A stretch of DNA of 64,000 nt from Saprospiraceae bacterium (GTDB lineage: Bacteria > Bacteroidota > Bacteroidia > Chitinophagales > Saprospiraceae): positions 186,001 through 250,000 of the forward strand of contig JADKDE010000001.1 in NCBI GenBank assembly GCA_016718505.1. The letters are read 5' to 3'. The notes beneath the pieces are model-generated. The model made no database searches, was not told the origin of the DNA, and saw only the letters and a program-made list of their open reading frames with translations. The translations under genes were made by a program, and so were the position numbers. This document shows positions 26,498 to 36,086 of this stretch, in pieces (within the stretch, counting starts at the first letter, position 1; every line of letters begins with the position of its first letter).

Positions 26498-27589
26498 ATG
26501 AATTCGATACCCAATACTGACCTTACGGAGGACCAACTAAAGGCTCTTGATAGCATCAAAACTTCACGCGTAATATTGCCAATCATAATTGGTATTTCAA
26601 TAGCAGCTTTATTAATTTGGAAGCAGTTTGATTTAAAAGAATTTGAAAAAATACACTGGGGGCTATACACATTTTTTTGGGTTGTACTAGGAATTGGTCT
26701 TTTGATAATAAGACATTTGGCGTATAGCCTAAGACTCTACTTATTATCAAATAAAGCTTTCACTTACGTTAAATGCATTGAATTAATTTTCATATGGGAG
26801 TTTAGTTCTTGTGTTGCACCAACCAATGTGGGTGGTAGTGCTGTTGCTTTGGTAGTCTTAAGTCTCGAAAAATTAAATACAGCCAAAACGGCCAGTATTG
26901 TCATATATACTATTATCCTTGACTCCATTTTTTTCTTGGTAAATATTCCCATTCTTTTAGCTCTAGTAGGACCTACTATGCTCCGTCCAGAATTAAAAAC
27001 TATTTTTGAATTTAACGGCTGGGCTTATTCATTTTGGATATTTTATTTTTTTAAGATCATTTATACATCACTTTTCTTTTATGGGTTATTCATTAATCCA
27101 CACGGCTTCAAATCTCTTTTAGGCAAAATCACTAATATTTCTATTTTGAGAAAATGGAAAGAAAAAGCCAACCAATTAGGCGAAGATTTCGTCATTTCAT
27201 CGCGAGAAATGAAGTATCAAAAATTATCTTTTCATTTAAAAGCATTTGGAATAACAAGTATTGCGTGGATTTGCAAATTCATGTTTTTAGCCTTTTTAAT
27301 AAACGGGATCGTAACTACCACTTCATTAGATTTTTTCAATCAATTGCATTTGTTTGCAAGGATTCAGTCAATGTACCTCATCATGGCATTCAGCCCTACG
27401 CCCGGTGGATCTGGATTTGCAGAAGCAGTTTTTCCAGGATTTATGCATGACTTTGTGCCATATGGCATTTGTATCGTTGTAGCACTCCTTTGGAGACTTT
27501 TGGCATACAATTCGTACATGCTTTTGGGTTTGATCATTATCCCCAACTGGATGCGAAAGATATTGTCAAAGCACAAAATATTAAAGTAA
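26498..27589 (+). CDS. Flippase-like / lysylphosphatidylglycerol synthase transmembrane-domain protein
   Basis: A 363-residue polytopic membrane protein of the UPF0104 / LPG_synthase_TM family. Typical features are the segment CVAPTNVGGSAVALVVLS after the third helix and the SPTPGGSGFAEAVF motif near the C-terminus, with seven to eight hydrophobic helices. The aminoacyl-transferase domain of MprF is absent, as in most members of this family, several of which act in glycolipid or polyprenol-linked export. Together with the preceding Wzz-like gene a role in surface glycan biology is possible, but this is inference. Confidence 0.85.
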   Translation: MNSIPNTDLTEDQLKALDSIKTSRVILPIIIGISIAALLIWKQFDLKEFEKIHWGLYTFFWVVLGIGLLIIRHLAYSLRLYLLSNKAFTYVKCIELIFIWEFSSCVAPTNVGGSAVALVVLSLEKLNTAKTASIVIYTIILDSIFFLVNIPILLALVGPTMLRPELKTIFEFNGWAYSFWIFYFFKIIYTSLFFYGLFINPHGFKSLLGKITNISILRKWKEKANQLGEDFVISSREMKYQKLSFHLKAFGITSIAWICKFMFLAFLINGIVTTTSLDFFNQLHLFARIQSMYLIMAFSPTPGGSGFAEAVFPGFMHDFVPYGICIVVALLWRLLAYNSYMLLGLIIIPNWMRKILSKHKILK

Positions 27590-27711
27590 AAACCGGCGTT
27601 TTCAAGATAAGTAATATTAATATTTTGGCAGTTAATAAATTGTTAAAGAGATTAATAACAGGAACTAAATTTCGAGTCACATCGTTTTTGAATTACTCAA
27701 ATCATATATAA

Positions 27712-28890
27712 ATGAAACAAATAATTTCCTTTTTACTAGCTGGATTTATTGGTGGTATCACTACTTATGGATTGATTCTCTATAAAAATCCAATAAAATC
27801 TGATACAGCTCTCTCAGAGAAAACCAGCTATTTCGCTGGCTATAATGCACCTTTAGATTTTACAAAAGCTGCTGATAAAGCTTTAGATGCCGTTGTACAC
27901 ATAAAAGCAACTGAAAGCCCCGAAGCTGCTGAAAATAGATTCAGACAATCATATCAACAAAGATCCCCATTTAGCTTTTTCCTTGGAGAAGATGATTTGG
28001 AAGGATTTTTTGGGTACGGCCCGAGGACAAAACAAGGAACTGGCTCTGGTGTGATTATTTCACCGAATGGTTATATCGTCACTAATAACCACGTTGTCGA
28101 TTTTGCAGATATGTTTGAAGTGACACTACATGATAATAAAAAATATGAAGCAACATTGGTAGGGCGAGATCCCATTACGGACTTAGCTGTTCTGAAAATA
28201 GAAGCTGGGACATTGCCATCCATTGAGTACGGTAACTCAGATAATTCTAGGATTGGAGAATGGGTCCTTGCAGTTGGAAATCCTTTTAATCTTTCTTCTA
28301 CTGTAACTGCTGGTATCATTTCAGCAAAAAATAGAAATATTAATGTCAACAGAAATGATGGTGCTGTAGAAGATTTTATCCAAACTGATGCAGCTGTAAA
28401 TCCAGGAAATAGCGGCGGCGCTTTGGTTGATACCAATGGAAAATTAATTGGAATTAATACAGCCATCGCCTCGCCAACTGGTGCTTATGCGGGATACTCT
28501 TTTGCGATTCCAGCCAATAGGGCTAAATCTGTAATTGAAAAGATTATGAAAAACTATGATCCAAAAGCCGTGGCATCGAATACTGGCAACAATAATAACA
28601 AAAAACCAAAACTAGGAATAGCCCTTGAAGAGGTTGATTATGAACTTGCTTCAGAACTAAAACTACCTGTCGATAAGGGTATCTACGTTCGTCAAGTTTT
28701 GGACGGAGGTGCGGCTCAGTCTGCAGGTCTTTTAGCAAATGACGTAATAGTTAGAGTGAATAACTCTGATATTAGCAGTGCTCAAAGTTTACAAAATATA
28801 ATTGTTAATTCAAAAATAGGGGATGTTCTAAATTTAACCGTAAATAGAAATGGTAAAATAAAGGAAATTCCAGTCAAATTAAAAGCATAA
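27712..28890 (+). CDS. HtrA/DegP-type periplasmic serine protease with PDZ domain
   Basis: A 392-residue S1C protease anchored or exported by an N-terminal hydrophobic segment (residues 4-23). The catalytic triad is H127 (TNNHVVD), D157 (ITDLAV) and S234 (PGNSGG). One PDZ domain follows from about residue 298 (KLGIALEEVDYEL ... NVTVNRNGKIKEIPV-like end). HtrA proteases remove or refold damaged envelope proteins. It has its own terminator downstream. A second HtrA gene is at 36087. Confidence 0.93.
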   Translation: MKQIISFLLAGFIGGITTYGLILYKNPIKSDTALSEKTSYFAGYNAPLDFTKAADKALDAVVHIKATESPEAAENRFRQSYQQRSPFSFFLGEDDLEGFFGYGPRTKQGTGSGVIISPNGYIVTNNHVVDFADMFEVTLHDNKKYEATLVGRDPITDLAVLKIEAGTLPSIEYGNSDNSRIGEWVLAVGNPFNLSSTVTAGIISAKNRNINVNRNDGAVEDFIQTDAAVNPGNSGGALVDTNGKLIGINTAIASPTGAYAGYSFAIPANRAKSVIEKIMKNYDPKAVASNTGNNNNKKPKLGIALEEVDYELASELKLPVDKGIYVRQVLDGGAAQSAGLLANDVIVRVNNSDISSAQSLQNIIVNSKIGDVLNLTVNRNGKIKEIPVKLKA

Positions 28891-28942
28891 TATTATTATT
28901 AAAATATAGAAGATAGTTGGTTTTTCGTTTTGTTTTGATTTG

Positions 28943-28981
28943 AACCCGATGCTTCATTTTTATGTTCATCGGGTTTTTTTT
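28943..28981 (+). terminator. Rho-independent terminator after htrA
   Basis: Perfect 9-bp inverted repeat AACCCGATG (28943-28951) / CATCGGGTT (28967-28975) followed directly by a run of eight T to 28981. It lies 52 bases after the HtrA stop codon. Confidence 0.85.
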
Positions 28982-29047
28982 AGTCCTTTTAGCTAATATT
29001 AACCTAACCTTAAGATTTAACACCACTGTTTTTTATAAATATTACCA

Positions 29048-29055
29048 TACCTTTG
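29048..29055 (+). promoter_or_regulatory. Candidate -7 promoter box for scpB
   Basis: TACCTTTG is an exact TAnnTTTG match, 15 bases before the TTG start of scpB and after the preceding terminator. The leader would be only about 10 bases long. Confidence 0.5.
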
Positions 29056-29070
29056 TAGCAAAATATAATA

Positions 29071-29640
29071 TTGAATACGCTTCGTCAACATATAGAATCC
29101 ATAATATTTACAAGCTCAAGCCCAATTTCACGAGATGAAATTTTGAATTGCATTAATTCTTTTTTTGGCACGAATTTTGATATTGATGTTATACAAACTT
29201 TAATTGATGAAATTAAGGTGGTTTTTGATGCTCCAGAATTTTCTTTTAAACTTATAGAGATAGACAATGGGTATCAATTTTACACAAAGGCGCAACACAA
29301 TGATTTACTAAATTATTTTTTGAAGCAACAGCATCGAAAAAAATTATCAACTGCGTCCTTAGAAACCTTGGCCATCATTGCTTACAAACAACCCATTTCT
29401 AAAGTTGATATAGAAGCCATCAGAGGGGTTAATTGTGACTATGCGGTACAAAAACTTTTAGAAAAGGAATTGGTAAGTATTTCAGGTAGGGCTGAGACGG
29501 TTGGAAAACCATTGCTTTATAAAACGAGTGAAAAATTCATGAGCTATTTCGGCCTAAAAAATATTCAGGATTTGCCAAAACCTAAAGAATTGGAATTGAC
29601 TGAAAATTCAATCGGGCTTGAAGAAAATTTGAATAGTTAA
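29071..29640 (+). CDS. scpB: Segregation and condensation protein ScpB
   Basis: A 189-residue kleisin-associated subunit of the SMC-ScpA-ScpB complex, which compacts and segregates chromosomes. It consists of two winged-helix domains; the signature of the second, LSTASLETLAIIAYKQPISK followed by DIEAIRGVN, is clear. The start is a TTG at 29071, giving the normal N-terminus RQHIESIIFTSSSPIS. scpA is not adjacent. The DUF2480 gene follows after 8 bases. Confidence 0.93.
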   Translation: MNTLRQHIESIIFTSSSPISRDEILNCINSFFGTNFDIDVIQTLIDEIKVVFDAPEFSFKLIEIDNGYQFYTKAQHNDLLNYFLKQQHRKKLSTASLETLAIIAYKQPISKVDIEAIRGVNCDYAVQKLLEKELVSISGRAETVGKPLLYKTSEKFMSYFGLKNIQDLPKPKELELTENSIGLEENLNS

Positions 29641-29648
29641 TATAAAAA

Positions 29649-30170
29649 ATGAACACAATAATAACGGACGCACCTTTAGTAAACAGGATAGCCAATAGTG
29701 ATTTGATCACTTTTGACATAGAATCCCTATACCCTAAAGAGCCTATTATTTTGTTCGACTTAAAAGACTTTTTATTTCATGGCCTAATTCTAAAGGAAAA
29801 AGAATTTAGAGAAGCCTTGAAAATCTATCCATGGGAAAACTTAAGTGGCAAAATTGTTGCCATCCATTGTTCTACCGACGCTATCGTACCTATGTGGGCT
29901 TATATGTTGGTGGCATCACATTGTTTTGGTCTTATCAAGTCTATGCATTTTGGAGATCAGGATATGGCATTAACATCAGAGCTGCTCAGTAGGATCGAAT
30001 CTTTGGATATGGCGGGTTATTTGGATAAAAAGGTAATCATAAAAGGGTGTAGTGATCAAAAGCTCCCAGTACAGGTTTATCCTGCTATCAGTATGAAGTT
30101 TTTACCATGTGTAAAATCTTTGATGTTTGGAGAGCCTTGTTCTACTGTTCCCATCTATAAAAGAAAATAA
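29649..30170 (+). CDS. DUF2480 family protein
   Basis: A 173-residue protein found in Bacteroidota, with the family pattern IANSDLITFDIESLYP and FDLKDFLFHGLILKEKEFREAL, then AIHCSTDAIVPMWAYMLVASH. It is predicted soluble and cytoplasmic, with no signal peptide or membrane helix. The function of the family is unknown. The 8-base spacing from scpB suggests one transcript and perhaps a housekeeping role. Confidence 0.85.
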   Translation: MNTIITDAPLVNRIANSDLITFDIESLYPKEPIILFDLKDFLFHGLILKEKEFREALKIYPWENLSGKIVAIHCSTDAIVPMWAYMLVASHCFGLIKSMHFGDQDMALTSELLSRIESLDMAGYLDKKVIIKGCSDQKLPVQVYPAISMKFLPCVKSLMFGEPCSTVPIYKRK

Positions 30171-30292
30171 ATAAAAGCACAGGCAATCCTTCGGGAAAAC
30201 CTGAAATTATATATTAGTTAGTATTATCCCATTTTAAGAATAATCTTTGGTATAACTAGAAATTATGCCTCGGATTAAAATTTTATTTGAAC

Positions 30293-31204
30293 ATGAAATA
30301 TATCCTTTCAACATTGGGGATCCTAGGGGTGCTTACCCTGAGTCTCTCCTTATTGTCACTTGATACCATCGAGAATGCATCTACAACCCAACCAAAAGCA
30401 AAAACAACACTCATTAAGGGCATCAATCCCAACAAAGATTACTTTTTTTCTGGGGAAAAAGTCCCAGTACACAATTTAGACGTGAGAGAACGACTCGAGC
30501 GTGAATTATTAAGCAATTCATATGCCAATGCTACCATCATTTTAAATTTAAAACACGCCAATAGATATTTTCCTACAATCGAAAGAATCTTAGCTGAAAA
30601 CAATATCCCTGAAGATTTCAAATATCTTGCTGTGGCTGAAAGTAATTTTCGTCAAGGTACTTCGTCTGCTGGAGCCAAAGGCTTTTGGCAGTTCATGCCA
30701 TCTACAGCTAAAGGTTATGGTCTAGAGGTAAACTCAAATATCGATGAAAGAATGAACCTTGAGAAGGCAACATATGCCGCTTGTAGATTGCTTCAAGATT
30801 ATAAAAATAAATTTGGAACGTGGACTCTTGCAGCGGCTGCATACAATATAGGCGAAGGTAAACTGCAAGACGAGTTGAGAAGTCAAATGGTTGATTCATA
30901 TTACGACCTAAATTTATATCAAGAAACTTTGAGGTACATATTTCGAGTGATGGCATTCAAAGAAATTATGTCTCATCCAGAGGACTATGGTTACAATCTG
31001 AATAGCGAAGACATGTATTTACCTCTCAACGATATTTTAGATCAAAAACAGGTTAATAATTCTATTTCAAATCTGGTTGAATTTGCTAAAGAAAACGGCA
31101 CTACGCTGCGTCAGTTGAGAGTGTATAACCCTTGGCTATTGGGCAACTCCCTTGAAAATTCTAGTGGAAAGGTTTATGTAATAAAATATCCTAAGGTTGG
31201 TTGA
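30293..31204 (+). CDS. Lytic murein transglycosylase (GH23, MltD/Slt-like)
   Basis: A 303-residue exported enzyme that cleaves peptidoglycan between MurNAc and GlcNAc. After an N-terminal hydrophobic segment comes the GH23 domain: catalytic E116 in LAVAESNFR, then SSAGAKGFWQFMPSTAKGYG and the AAAAYNIGEGKL motif. The C-terminal part, EFAKENGTTLRQLRVYNPWL, resembles a degenerate LysM-like tail. ATG 30293 is preferred to a TTG two codons earlier. The end overlaps the convergent selD gene by 14 bases. Confidence 0.9.
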   Translation: MKYILSTLGILGVLTLSLSLLSLDTIENASTTQPKAKTTLIKGINPNKDYFFSGEKVPVHNLDVRERLERELLSNSYANATIILNLKHANRYFPTIERILAENNIPEDFKYLAVAESNFRQGTSSAGAKGFWQFMPSTAKGYGLEVNSNIDERMNLEKATYAACRLLQDYKNKFGTWTLAAAAYNIGEGKLQDELRSQMVDSYYDLNLYQETLRYIFRVMAFKEIMSHPEDYGYNLNSEDMYLPLNDILDQKQVNNSISNLVEFAKENGTTLRQLRVYNPWLLGNSLENSSGKVYVIKYPKVG

Positions 31205-32246
31205 TAAAAATCCGACTGGCGCCCTGTGAATGTATCATTTTACCGATAGGGTTGATATATTTATGTAAATTGTTTTCTTTGAAAATGGTCTGAATATCAT
31301 TCAAGTGTTCAGGACTTATGGCTACCAATAATCCACCGCTGGTTTGAGGATCTGCTAAGATTGGAAGTAATTTTTGAGAATTTGTTTCAATTTTTTCACC
31401 ATAAGATTTTAAATTTCGGTTCGTACCCCCTGGTATGCACCCTTGGTCTATATAATTCCATAATCCGTTATGTCCAAGATGAGAGATCTTCTCGAAGTCT
31501 AATTCTGCTGATAAATTAGAACCTTCACTCATTTCAAGCAAATGCCCCAAAAGGCCAAAACCAGTAACATCAGTTATCGCATTTACCCATGATTTTTGAC
31601 CCAAAACTTCACCGATCTTATTAAGTAAAAGCATAGAATCTGCGGCCGCACTCTTATCTTCAGGCAATAAAAGTCCTTTCTTTTCGGCAGTCGTTAAAAT
31701 GCCTACACCCAATGATTTGGTTAAAAAAAGCAAATCGCCTTCCTTGGCACCGCTATTTGTTTTTATATAATTTTTTTCAACAATCCCTGTCACTGCCAAA
31801 CCAAAAATTGGCTCTGGAGAATCAATACTATGACCTCCTGCCAAGGGAATTCCTGCTTGTGCGCATATAGCCCTTCCGCCACTTACAACAGCTCTTGCGT
31901 ATTCTAAAGGAATCTTATCAATTGGCCACCCTAAAATCGCTATTGCCATCAATGGTTTCCCTCCCATAGCATAAATATCTAAAATAGCGTTGGCTCCAGC
32001 AATCATACCAAAAGTATATGGATCATCGACTATTGGCATAAAAAAATCTGTCGTAGAAATAACCACTTTGCCATCTCCAAGGTCATAAACAGCTGCATCA
32101 TCACTGGTCTCATTTCCTACCAACAAGTTAGGAAAAGCAATTTTTTTAAGGTCGTCTTCTTTAATTATTTCTCTTAATACACTCGGCGACAATTTACATC
32201 CACATCCAGCTCCATGAGAAAACTGTGTTAACCTAATTTCTGACAT
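31191..32246 (-). CDS. selD: Selenide, water dikinase SelD
   Basis: A 351-residue ATP-dependent enzyme that makes selenophosphate for selenocysteine or 2-selenouridine synthesis. The N-terminal active-site loop is HGAGC15GC17K18LSP; it carries cysteine, not selenocysteine. Further motifs are DDAAVYDLGDG, STTDFFMPIVDDP and AGGHSIDSPEPIFGLAVTG, with DPQTSGGLL near the end. No selenocysteine-pathway gene or selenouridine synthase is adjacent. It converges on the transglycosylase gene with a 14-base overlap. Confidence 0.95.
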   Translation of the reverse strand: MSEIRLTQFSHGAGCGCKLSPSVLREIIKEDDLKKIAFPNLLVGNETSDDAAVYDLGDGKVVISTTDFFMPIVDDPYTFGMIAGANAILDIYAMGGKPLMAIAILGWPIDKIPLEYARAVVSGGRAICAQAGIPLAGGHSIDSPEPIFGLAVTGIVEKNYIKTNSGAKEGDLLFLTKSLGVGILTTAEKKGLLLPEDKSAAADSMLLLNKIGEVLGQKSWVNAITDVTGFGLLGHLLEMSEGSNLSAELDFEKISHLGHNGLWNYIDQGCIPGGTNRNLKSYGEKIETNSQKLLPILADPQTSGGLLVAISPEHLNDIQTIFKENNLHKYINPIGKMIHSQGASRIFINQP

Positions 32247-32348
32247 TTAATTTCGAAAATTTTTGCTAAGATAAGTTCATTATTGTTCTAAGGGAAGAAA
32301 CCCGTTAATTATTCTCTGAATTTATATCAGTTTCGCACCACGAATCGT

Positions 32349-32356
32349 TATTTTTG
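32349..32356 (+). promoter_or_regulatory. Candidate -7 promoter box for M48 lipoprotein gene
   Basis: TATTTTTG, an exact TAnnTTTG match, 28 bases before the ATG at 32385 in the divergent region between selD and the M48 gene. Confidence 0.45.
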
Positions 32357-32384
32357 TGAAAAAATAAAATAATTTAATTTATAT

Positions 32385-33161
32385 ATGAAAAAAATATTAA
32401 TCCTAGCAATAATAGCCTCCTTGGCAACTTTTGGCTGCAAAGTATTGCGAAATATAAACCTTATCCCAGAGTCCCAAGACAAAGAATTGGGCCAACAACT
32501 GAATCTTGAAATCCAAAACAACCCCAAAGAATACCCTCTTTTACAAAAAAAAGGCAATGAAGCCGCTTATGCCTACGTAGAAAAATTGGTGAAAAATATT
32601 CTAAATAGTGGTCAAATAAAGCACAAGGATGATTATCCTTGGGATGTGTCAATTATAGACAATGACACCATTTTGAATGCATTTGCTTCTCCTGGAGGCT
32701 ATGTGTATGTTTATACTGGATTGATTAAATTTCTTGACTCGGAAGACCAACTAATCGGTGTTTTGGGTCATGAAATCGCTCATGCTGACTTAAGACATAG
32801 TACCTCTCAGATGTCTCAGAGATATGGAACCCAGCTCAGTGCTGATATATTGCTTGGAAAAAATGCTGCGATGGTAAAAGAAATCGTGAGTGGATTGGCA
32901 GGACTTTCCTATAGTCGGAACCACGAATCTCAAGCTGACGAATACGCCGTAAGATATACCTGCGGCACGGAGTACAATGCCAAAGGAGTTGCTGGTTTTT
33001 TTGAAAAAATGAAAGGAAGACCATCCCCACCTCAATTCTTGAGTACACACCCCAATCCTGAAAATAGGGTAAAGGCCATCAATAAACTAGCCGACTCCTT
33101 AAAATGCGGCGGTAGAGTCACCAACGAAGCGGCCTACGCCTTGTTCAAAAAGAAATTTTAA
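32385..33161 (+). CDS. M48 family metalloprotease, lipoprotein
   Basis: A 258-residue peptidase with a lipoprotein signal (ATFGC, Cys18) and the zinc motif HEIAH at residues 129-133 within QLIGVLGHEIAHADLRHSTS. The third ligand lies in the NHESQADEYAVRY segment. It resembles the protease encoded at 5066 (shared LNAFASPGGYVYVYTGLIK and THPNPENRVKAI blocks) but is lipid-anchored. The methyltransferase gene starts one base after its stop, so they are co-transcribed. It probably acts on envelope proteins. Confidence 0.92.
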   Translation: MKKILILAIIASLATFGCKVLRNINLIPESQDKELGQQLNLEIQNNPKEYPLLQKKGNEAAYAYVEKLVKNILNSGQIKHKDDYPWDVSIIDNDTILNAFASPGGYVYVYTGLIKFLDSEDQLIGVLGHEIAHADLRHSTSQMSQRYGTQLSADILLGKNAAMVKEIVSGLAGLSYSRNHESQADEYAVRYTCGTEYNAKGVAGFFEKMKGRPSPPQFLSTHPNPENRVKAINKLADSLKCGGRVTNEAAYALFKKKF

Positions 33162-33162
33162 A

Positions 33163-34299
33163 ATGAAAGAAACTGGACATGAATCATTTTTGGATAAATT
33201 TAAAAAACATAGTTTAGATCGCACCCTTATTCTACTACAGTTCAATAAGCCCCTACACAAGTCAGAACAAACAAAAAAAGTAGTTATAACTTGCTTTGAA
33301 AGCAATGGGTTATTAAAAATTAAACTGGTTAGATACAGTGAAACTCAGGCTTTTACTACGGTTCATGATACGGATGAAATTGGACAAATATTTGCAAAAT
33401 GGTCTCCATCATTCGGACAAATAATACTGCACGCCAATCCCGATATTGAATGTATTTTACTGCAAAGTAAAAATGGAACAATTACCATTTTAAATAAAAA
33501 ATTGACAAAAAAAGTCAATCAAGCTCAAACTCATAATGATGTAAAGCAATATAAAATACCAGTAGAGGCTCCTTTTTTAAAGGATTTGGGGATAGTAAAT
33601 GCTTCTGGAAACATATCCCAAGGTCAAGGAGACAAATGGCGACAAATTCAACGATATATTGATCTATTGATTATTGTGTTGCCTATAGATAAAAATGAGA
33701 AATTACACATTATAGATATGGGTTGTGGAAAAGGCTATCTTACCTTTGCTTTATACCATTATCTAGCTTCCAATCAATTCACAAATTTCGTGGTTACGGG
33801 CATTGATATTCGAGCTGATTTGGTGACAAAATGCAATCAAATGGCAAGTACTCATAAATTCAAGAATTTAAAGTTTTTGCAAGGAGATATTGAATCTATC
33901 AATTCTTTAAATCCCAATATGGTGATAGCCCTTCACGCTTGCGACACAGCAACTGACAAAGCCATCCAGTACGGAATCGAAAATCATGCCAAGTGGATTA
34001 TTACAGCTCCATGTTGTCACAAATATGTAAGAAAAAACATGGGTGGAGGAACCTTTAAGCCCTATCTTAAGGACGGAATCATGGAAGAGAGATTGGCTGA
34101 ATGGTTGACAGACTCCATACGGAAACTTCATATGGAAGAAAATGGATATCAAGTAAAAATAACAGAATTTATAAGCCCAGAACACACTGCAAAAAACCTA
34201 ATGCTCATCGCCACTTTATCTGGACGAAAAAATAGCGCAGCCCACACTTCAAAGGTCGAATTAATGCAATGGGCAGGATTAAAAGAATGGATTTATTAA
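33163..34299 (+). CDS. SAM-dependent methyltransferase (Methyltransf_32-type)
   Basis: A 378-residue protein with an N-terminal domain of unknown role (about 1-160) and a class I methyltransferase fold. The SAM loop is HIIDMGCGKGYLTFALYHYL, the acidic strand GIDIRADLV, and the family-typical ITAPCCHKYVRKN motif is present downstream. The PCCHK motif places it with the eukaryotic METTL25/Rrnad1-like Methyltransf_32 group, which suggests an rRNA or other RNA substrate, though that is inference. It is directly coupled to the M48 gene. Confidence 0.83.
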   Translation: MKETGHESFLDKFKKHSLDRTLILLQFNKPLHKSEQTKKVVITCFESNGLLKIKLVRYSETQAFTTVHDTDEIGQIFAKWSPSFGQIILHANPDIECILLQSKNGTITILNKKLTKKVNQAQTHNDVKQYKIPVEAPFLKDLGIVNASGNISQGQGDKWRQIQRYIDLLIIVLPIDKNEKLHIIDMGCGKGYLTFALYHYLASNQFTNFVVTGIDIRADLVTKCNQMASTHKFKNLKFLQGDIESINSLNPNMVIALHACDTATDKAIQYGIENHAKWIITAPCCHKYVRKNMGGGTFKPYLKDGIMEERLAEWLTDSIRKLHMEENGYQVKITEFISPEHTAKNLMLIATLSGRKNSAAHTSKVELMQWAGLKEWIY

Positions 34300-34305
34300 A
34301 AAAAT

Positions 34306-34830
34306 TTACAGCGTATTTATTTTAAACCAACTGCTGTATTTTATATAATTATCAGCGATTCGCTTTATCTGATCTACAAATAAATCGTCAGACAATTGCT
34401 TGATTTTTTTAGCTGGGACTCCAGCATAAACATAGCCTGATTCAAGTACACTCCCTTCCAATACGAGGCTTCCTGCTCCTATTATCACATTCGATGGAAT
34501 AATCGCATTATCCATCAAAATTGCCCCCATGCCTATCAACACATTATCACCGACTGTAGCCCCATGGACTATAGCGCGATGACCGATAGAGACATTATCA
34601 CCGATAATCGTTTTGGTTTTTTCAAAAGTACAATGTATGATAGCCCCATCTTGAATATTCACCTTGTTACCAATCCTTATTGAATTCACATCCCCTCTAA
34701 TCACTGCATGAAACCAAACACTAGAGTCATTCCCGATGATAACATCACCTGCAATGATGGCATAATCCGCAATAAAAACATTTTCACCTAATTGAGGCGT
34801 TTTACCCAAAATAGAAATTAATTTGGACAT
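34306..34830 (-). CDS. Gamma carbonic anhydrase family / hexapeptide-repeat protein
   Basis: A 174-residue left-handed beta-helix protein with repeated hexapeptides (IIAGDVIIGNDSSVWFHAV, ... IGHRAIVHGATVGDNVLIG). The zinc-binding histidines of gamma-class enzymes are present (AIIHC, IGHRAIVHG), so a metal site is likely; carbonic anhydrase activity is proven only for some members. It is the last gene of a three-gene minus-strand operon after the HtrA and T9SS plug genes, with gaps of 5 and 6 bases. Confidence 0.88.
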   Translation of the reverse strand: MSKLISILGKTPQLGENVFIADYAIIAGDVIIGNDSSVWFHAVIRGDVNSIRIGNKVNIQDGAIIHCTFEKTKTIIGDNVSIGHRAIVHGATVGDNVLIGMGAILMDNAIIPSNVIIGAGSLVLEGSVLESGYVYAGVPAKKIKQLSDDLFVDQIKRIADNYIKYSSWFKINTL

Positions 34831-34836
34831 GTTGTA

Positions 34837-36081
34837 TTAAGATTTAAATGAAAATACGCCAATAAGTCGGTCATATCGCTGCCCAAATGGTCGATGATAA
34901 ATAAGAACAGAATAGGTATTTTGAGTATCCTTCGAGTTTCCTTCCCACCTATCAAAATTTGCCTTACCATTCACATTCGTAGCAAATCCATATTCATATC
35001 TTCCTTGTTTCAACAAAACCCGATTTGTAAGGCATTTTGCAGTCGGATCGTATTTCATGCGAAATTCCTCTTTCAGTTGCCAATCGGTTAATTCTCCAAC
35101 TATATATACGGGTTCTTCGTCTTCGTCACCAGCCAAATCAAATACCACCTCGACATATTCACTGCGATCTCCCTCGTCAAAGTCTTGTCCTTGAGATTGA
35201 ATGATGAATTTTCCATCTGCATCTATGATTCCACTATTATAGGTTGATCCACCTTTAGATTTTTCTTTGACCAGCAGTGCTTCTATACCGTTGTTGTATT
35301 TAATTATTTTTTTTACAAAAGGCGTGGTAACTCGGATATTGCGGATATCAAAATTTCTGAACTCTTTTCCTCCACTAAAAACGATCTTATTTTCATAATC
35401 AAAAACCAAAACCTCATTTCGCAAAAATTTAGGCCTAACTCCACTTATTGCATTGTCCCATCTATTATTTTGCGTGATGACGGCTTGAATTTCTGTCAAT
35501 GGCTGAGTCATATACAAACCTTTTATCCCAATTTCAAAATCGAACTCGTGGTGTGTATCCACCAAGTAAGATTCTGTTGGGTTATTCATTGTATAACCGA
35601 ATTTTGCTAAGGACTCTGTTACACAAAATCTCCGTGTAAAAAGTGGTGTTCTCGGATCATCGATATACACGTGCAAGAGATAGTTCCCACTCAGCAGCCA
35701 TCTTATATTATCATTAGGCAAATTAAGCGAGTAATGAATATAGGAAACAAAAGTGCCTGAAGAAAAAATAAAATCCCTAATCGGCTCATCCTCAAATCCA
35801 TCCATAAACTCATAACGCTGCAACAACGTTGGACTCCAGTCCGCATTACAATATTCAATTTTGTACCGAAGTTGTGGTGCATCCTCACCCAAAATATCCC
35901 AGTTAAGTTTGAGCGACAAGTCAGAATTCAATGGTATAAATGGCTGTACGGTTTGTAGGCCTCCTAAATTGAACTTTAAAGACTTTACCGATGGATCATA
36001 AATTGTGTCAATATTTACCCAGTTTTGACCACGACATAATACACTACCAAATATTATAAAAATTAATAAATATTTTCTCAA
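34837..36081 (-). CDS. Type IX secretion system plug protein (DUF5103)
   Basis: A 414-residue secreted protein with signal peptide MRKYLLIFIIFGSVLCRGQN. The family DUF5103 corresponds to the Plug protein that seals the SprA translocon from the periplasm in Flavobacterium johnsoniae. The recognisable order is DIYDPSVKSL-type start, LQTVQPFIPLNSDLSLKLNWD split around FDILGE-like region, RYKIEYCNADWSPT, FSSGTFVSYIHYSLNLPND and the C-terminal NRVLLKQGRYEYGF. It sits between the HtrA and gamma-carbonic-anhydrase genes with tight spacing. Confidence 0.85.
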   Translation of the reverse strand: MRKYLLIFIIFGSVLCRGQNWVNIDTIYDPSVKSLKFNLGGLQTVQPFIPLNSDLSLKLNWDILGEDAPQLRYKIEYCNADWSPTLLQRYEFMDGFEDEPIRDFIFSSGTFVSYIHYSLNLPNDNIRWLLSGNYLLHVYIDDPRTPLFTRRFCVTESLAKFGYTMNNPTESYLVDTHHEFDFEIGIKGLYMTQPLTEIQAVITQNNRWDNAISGVRPKFLRNEVLVFDYENKIVFSGGKEFRNFDIRNIRVTTPFVKKIIKYNNGIEALLVKEKSKGGSTYNSGIIDADGKFIIQSQGQDFDEGDRSEYVEVVFDLAGDEDEEPVYIVGELTDWQLKEEFRMKYDPTAKCLTNRVLLKQGRYEYGFATNVNGKANFDRWEGNSKDTQNTYSVLIYHRPFGQRYDRLIGVFSFKS

Positions 36082-36086
36082 TCTAA

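Noticed and set aside
26300..26498. Promoter-like ATCTTTGCG near 26433
   Set aside because: The TA of the -7 box is absent at the correct distance from TTTG, so it does not fit TAnnTTTG.
31191..32246. Selenocysteine in SelD
   Set aside because: The active-site loop has ordinary cysteine codons and no in-frame TGA; there is no SECIS-like hairpin.
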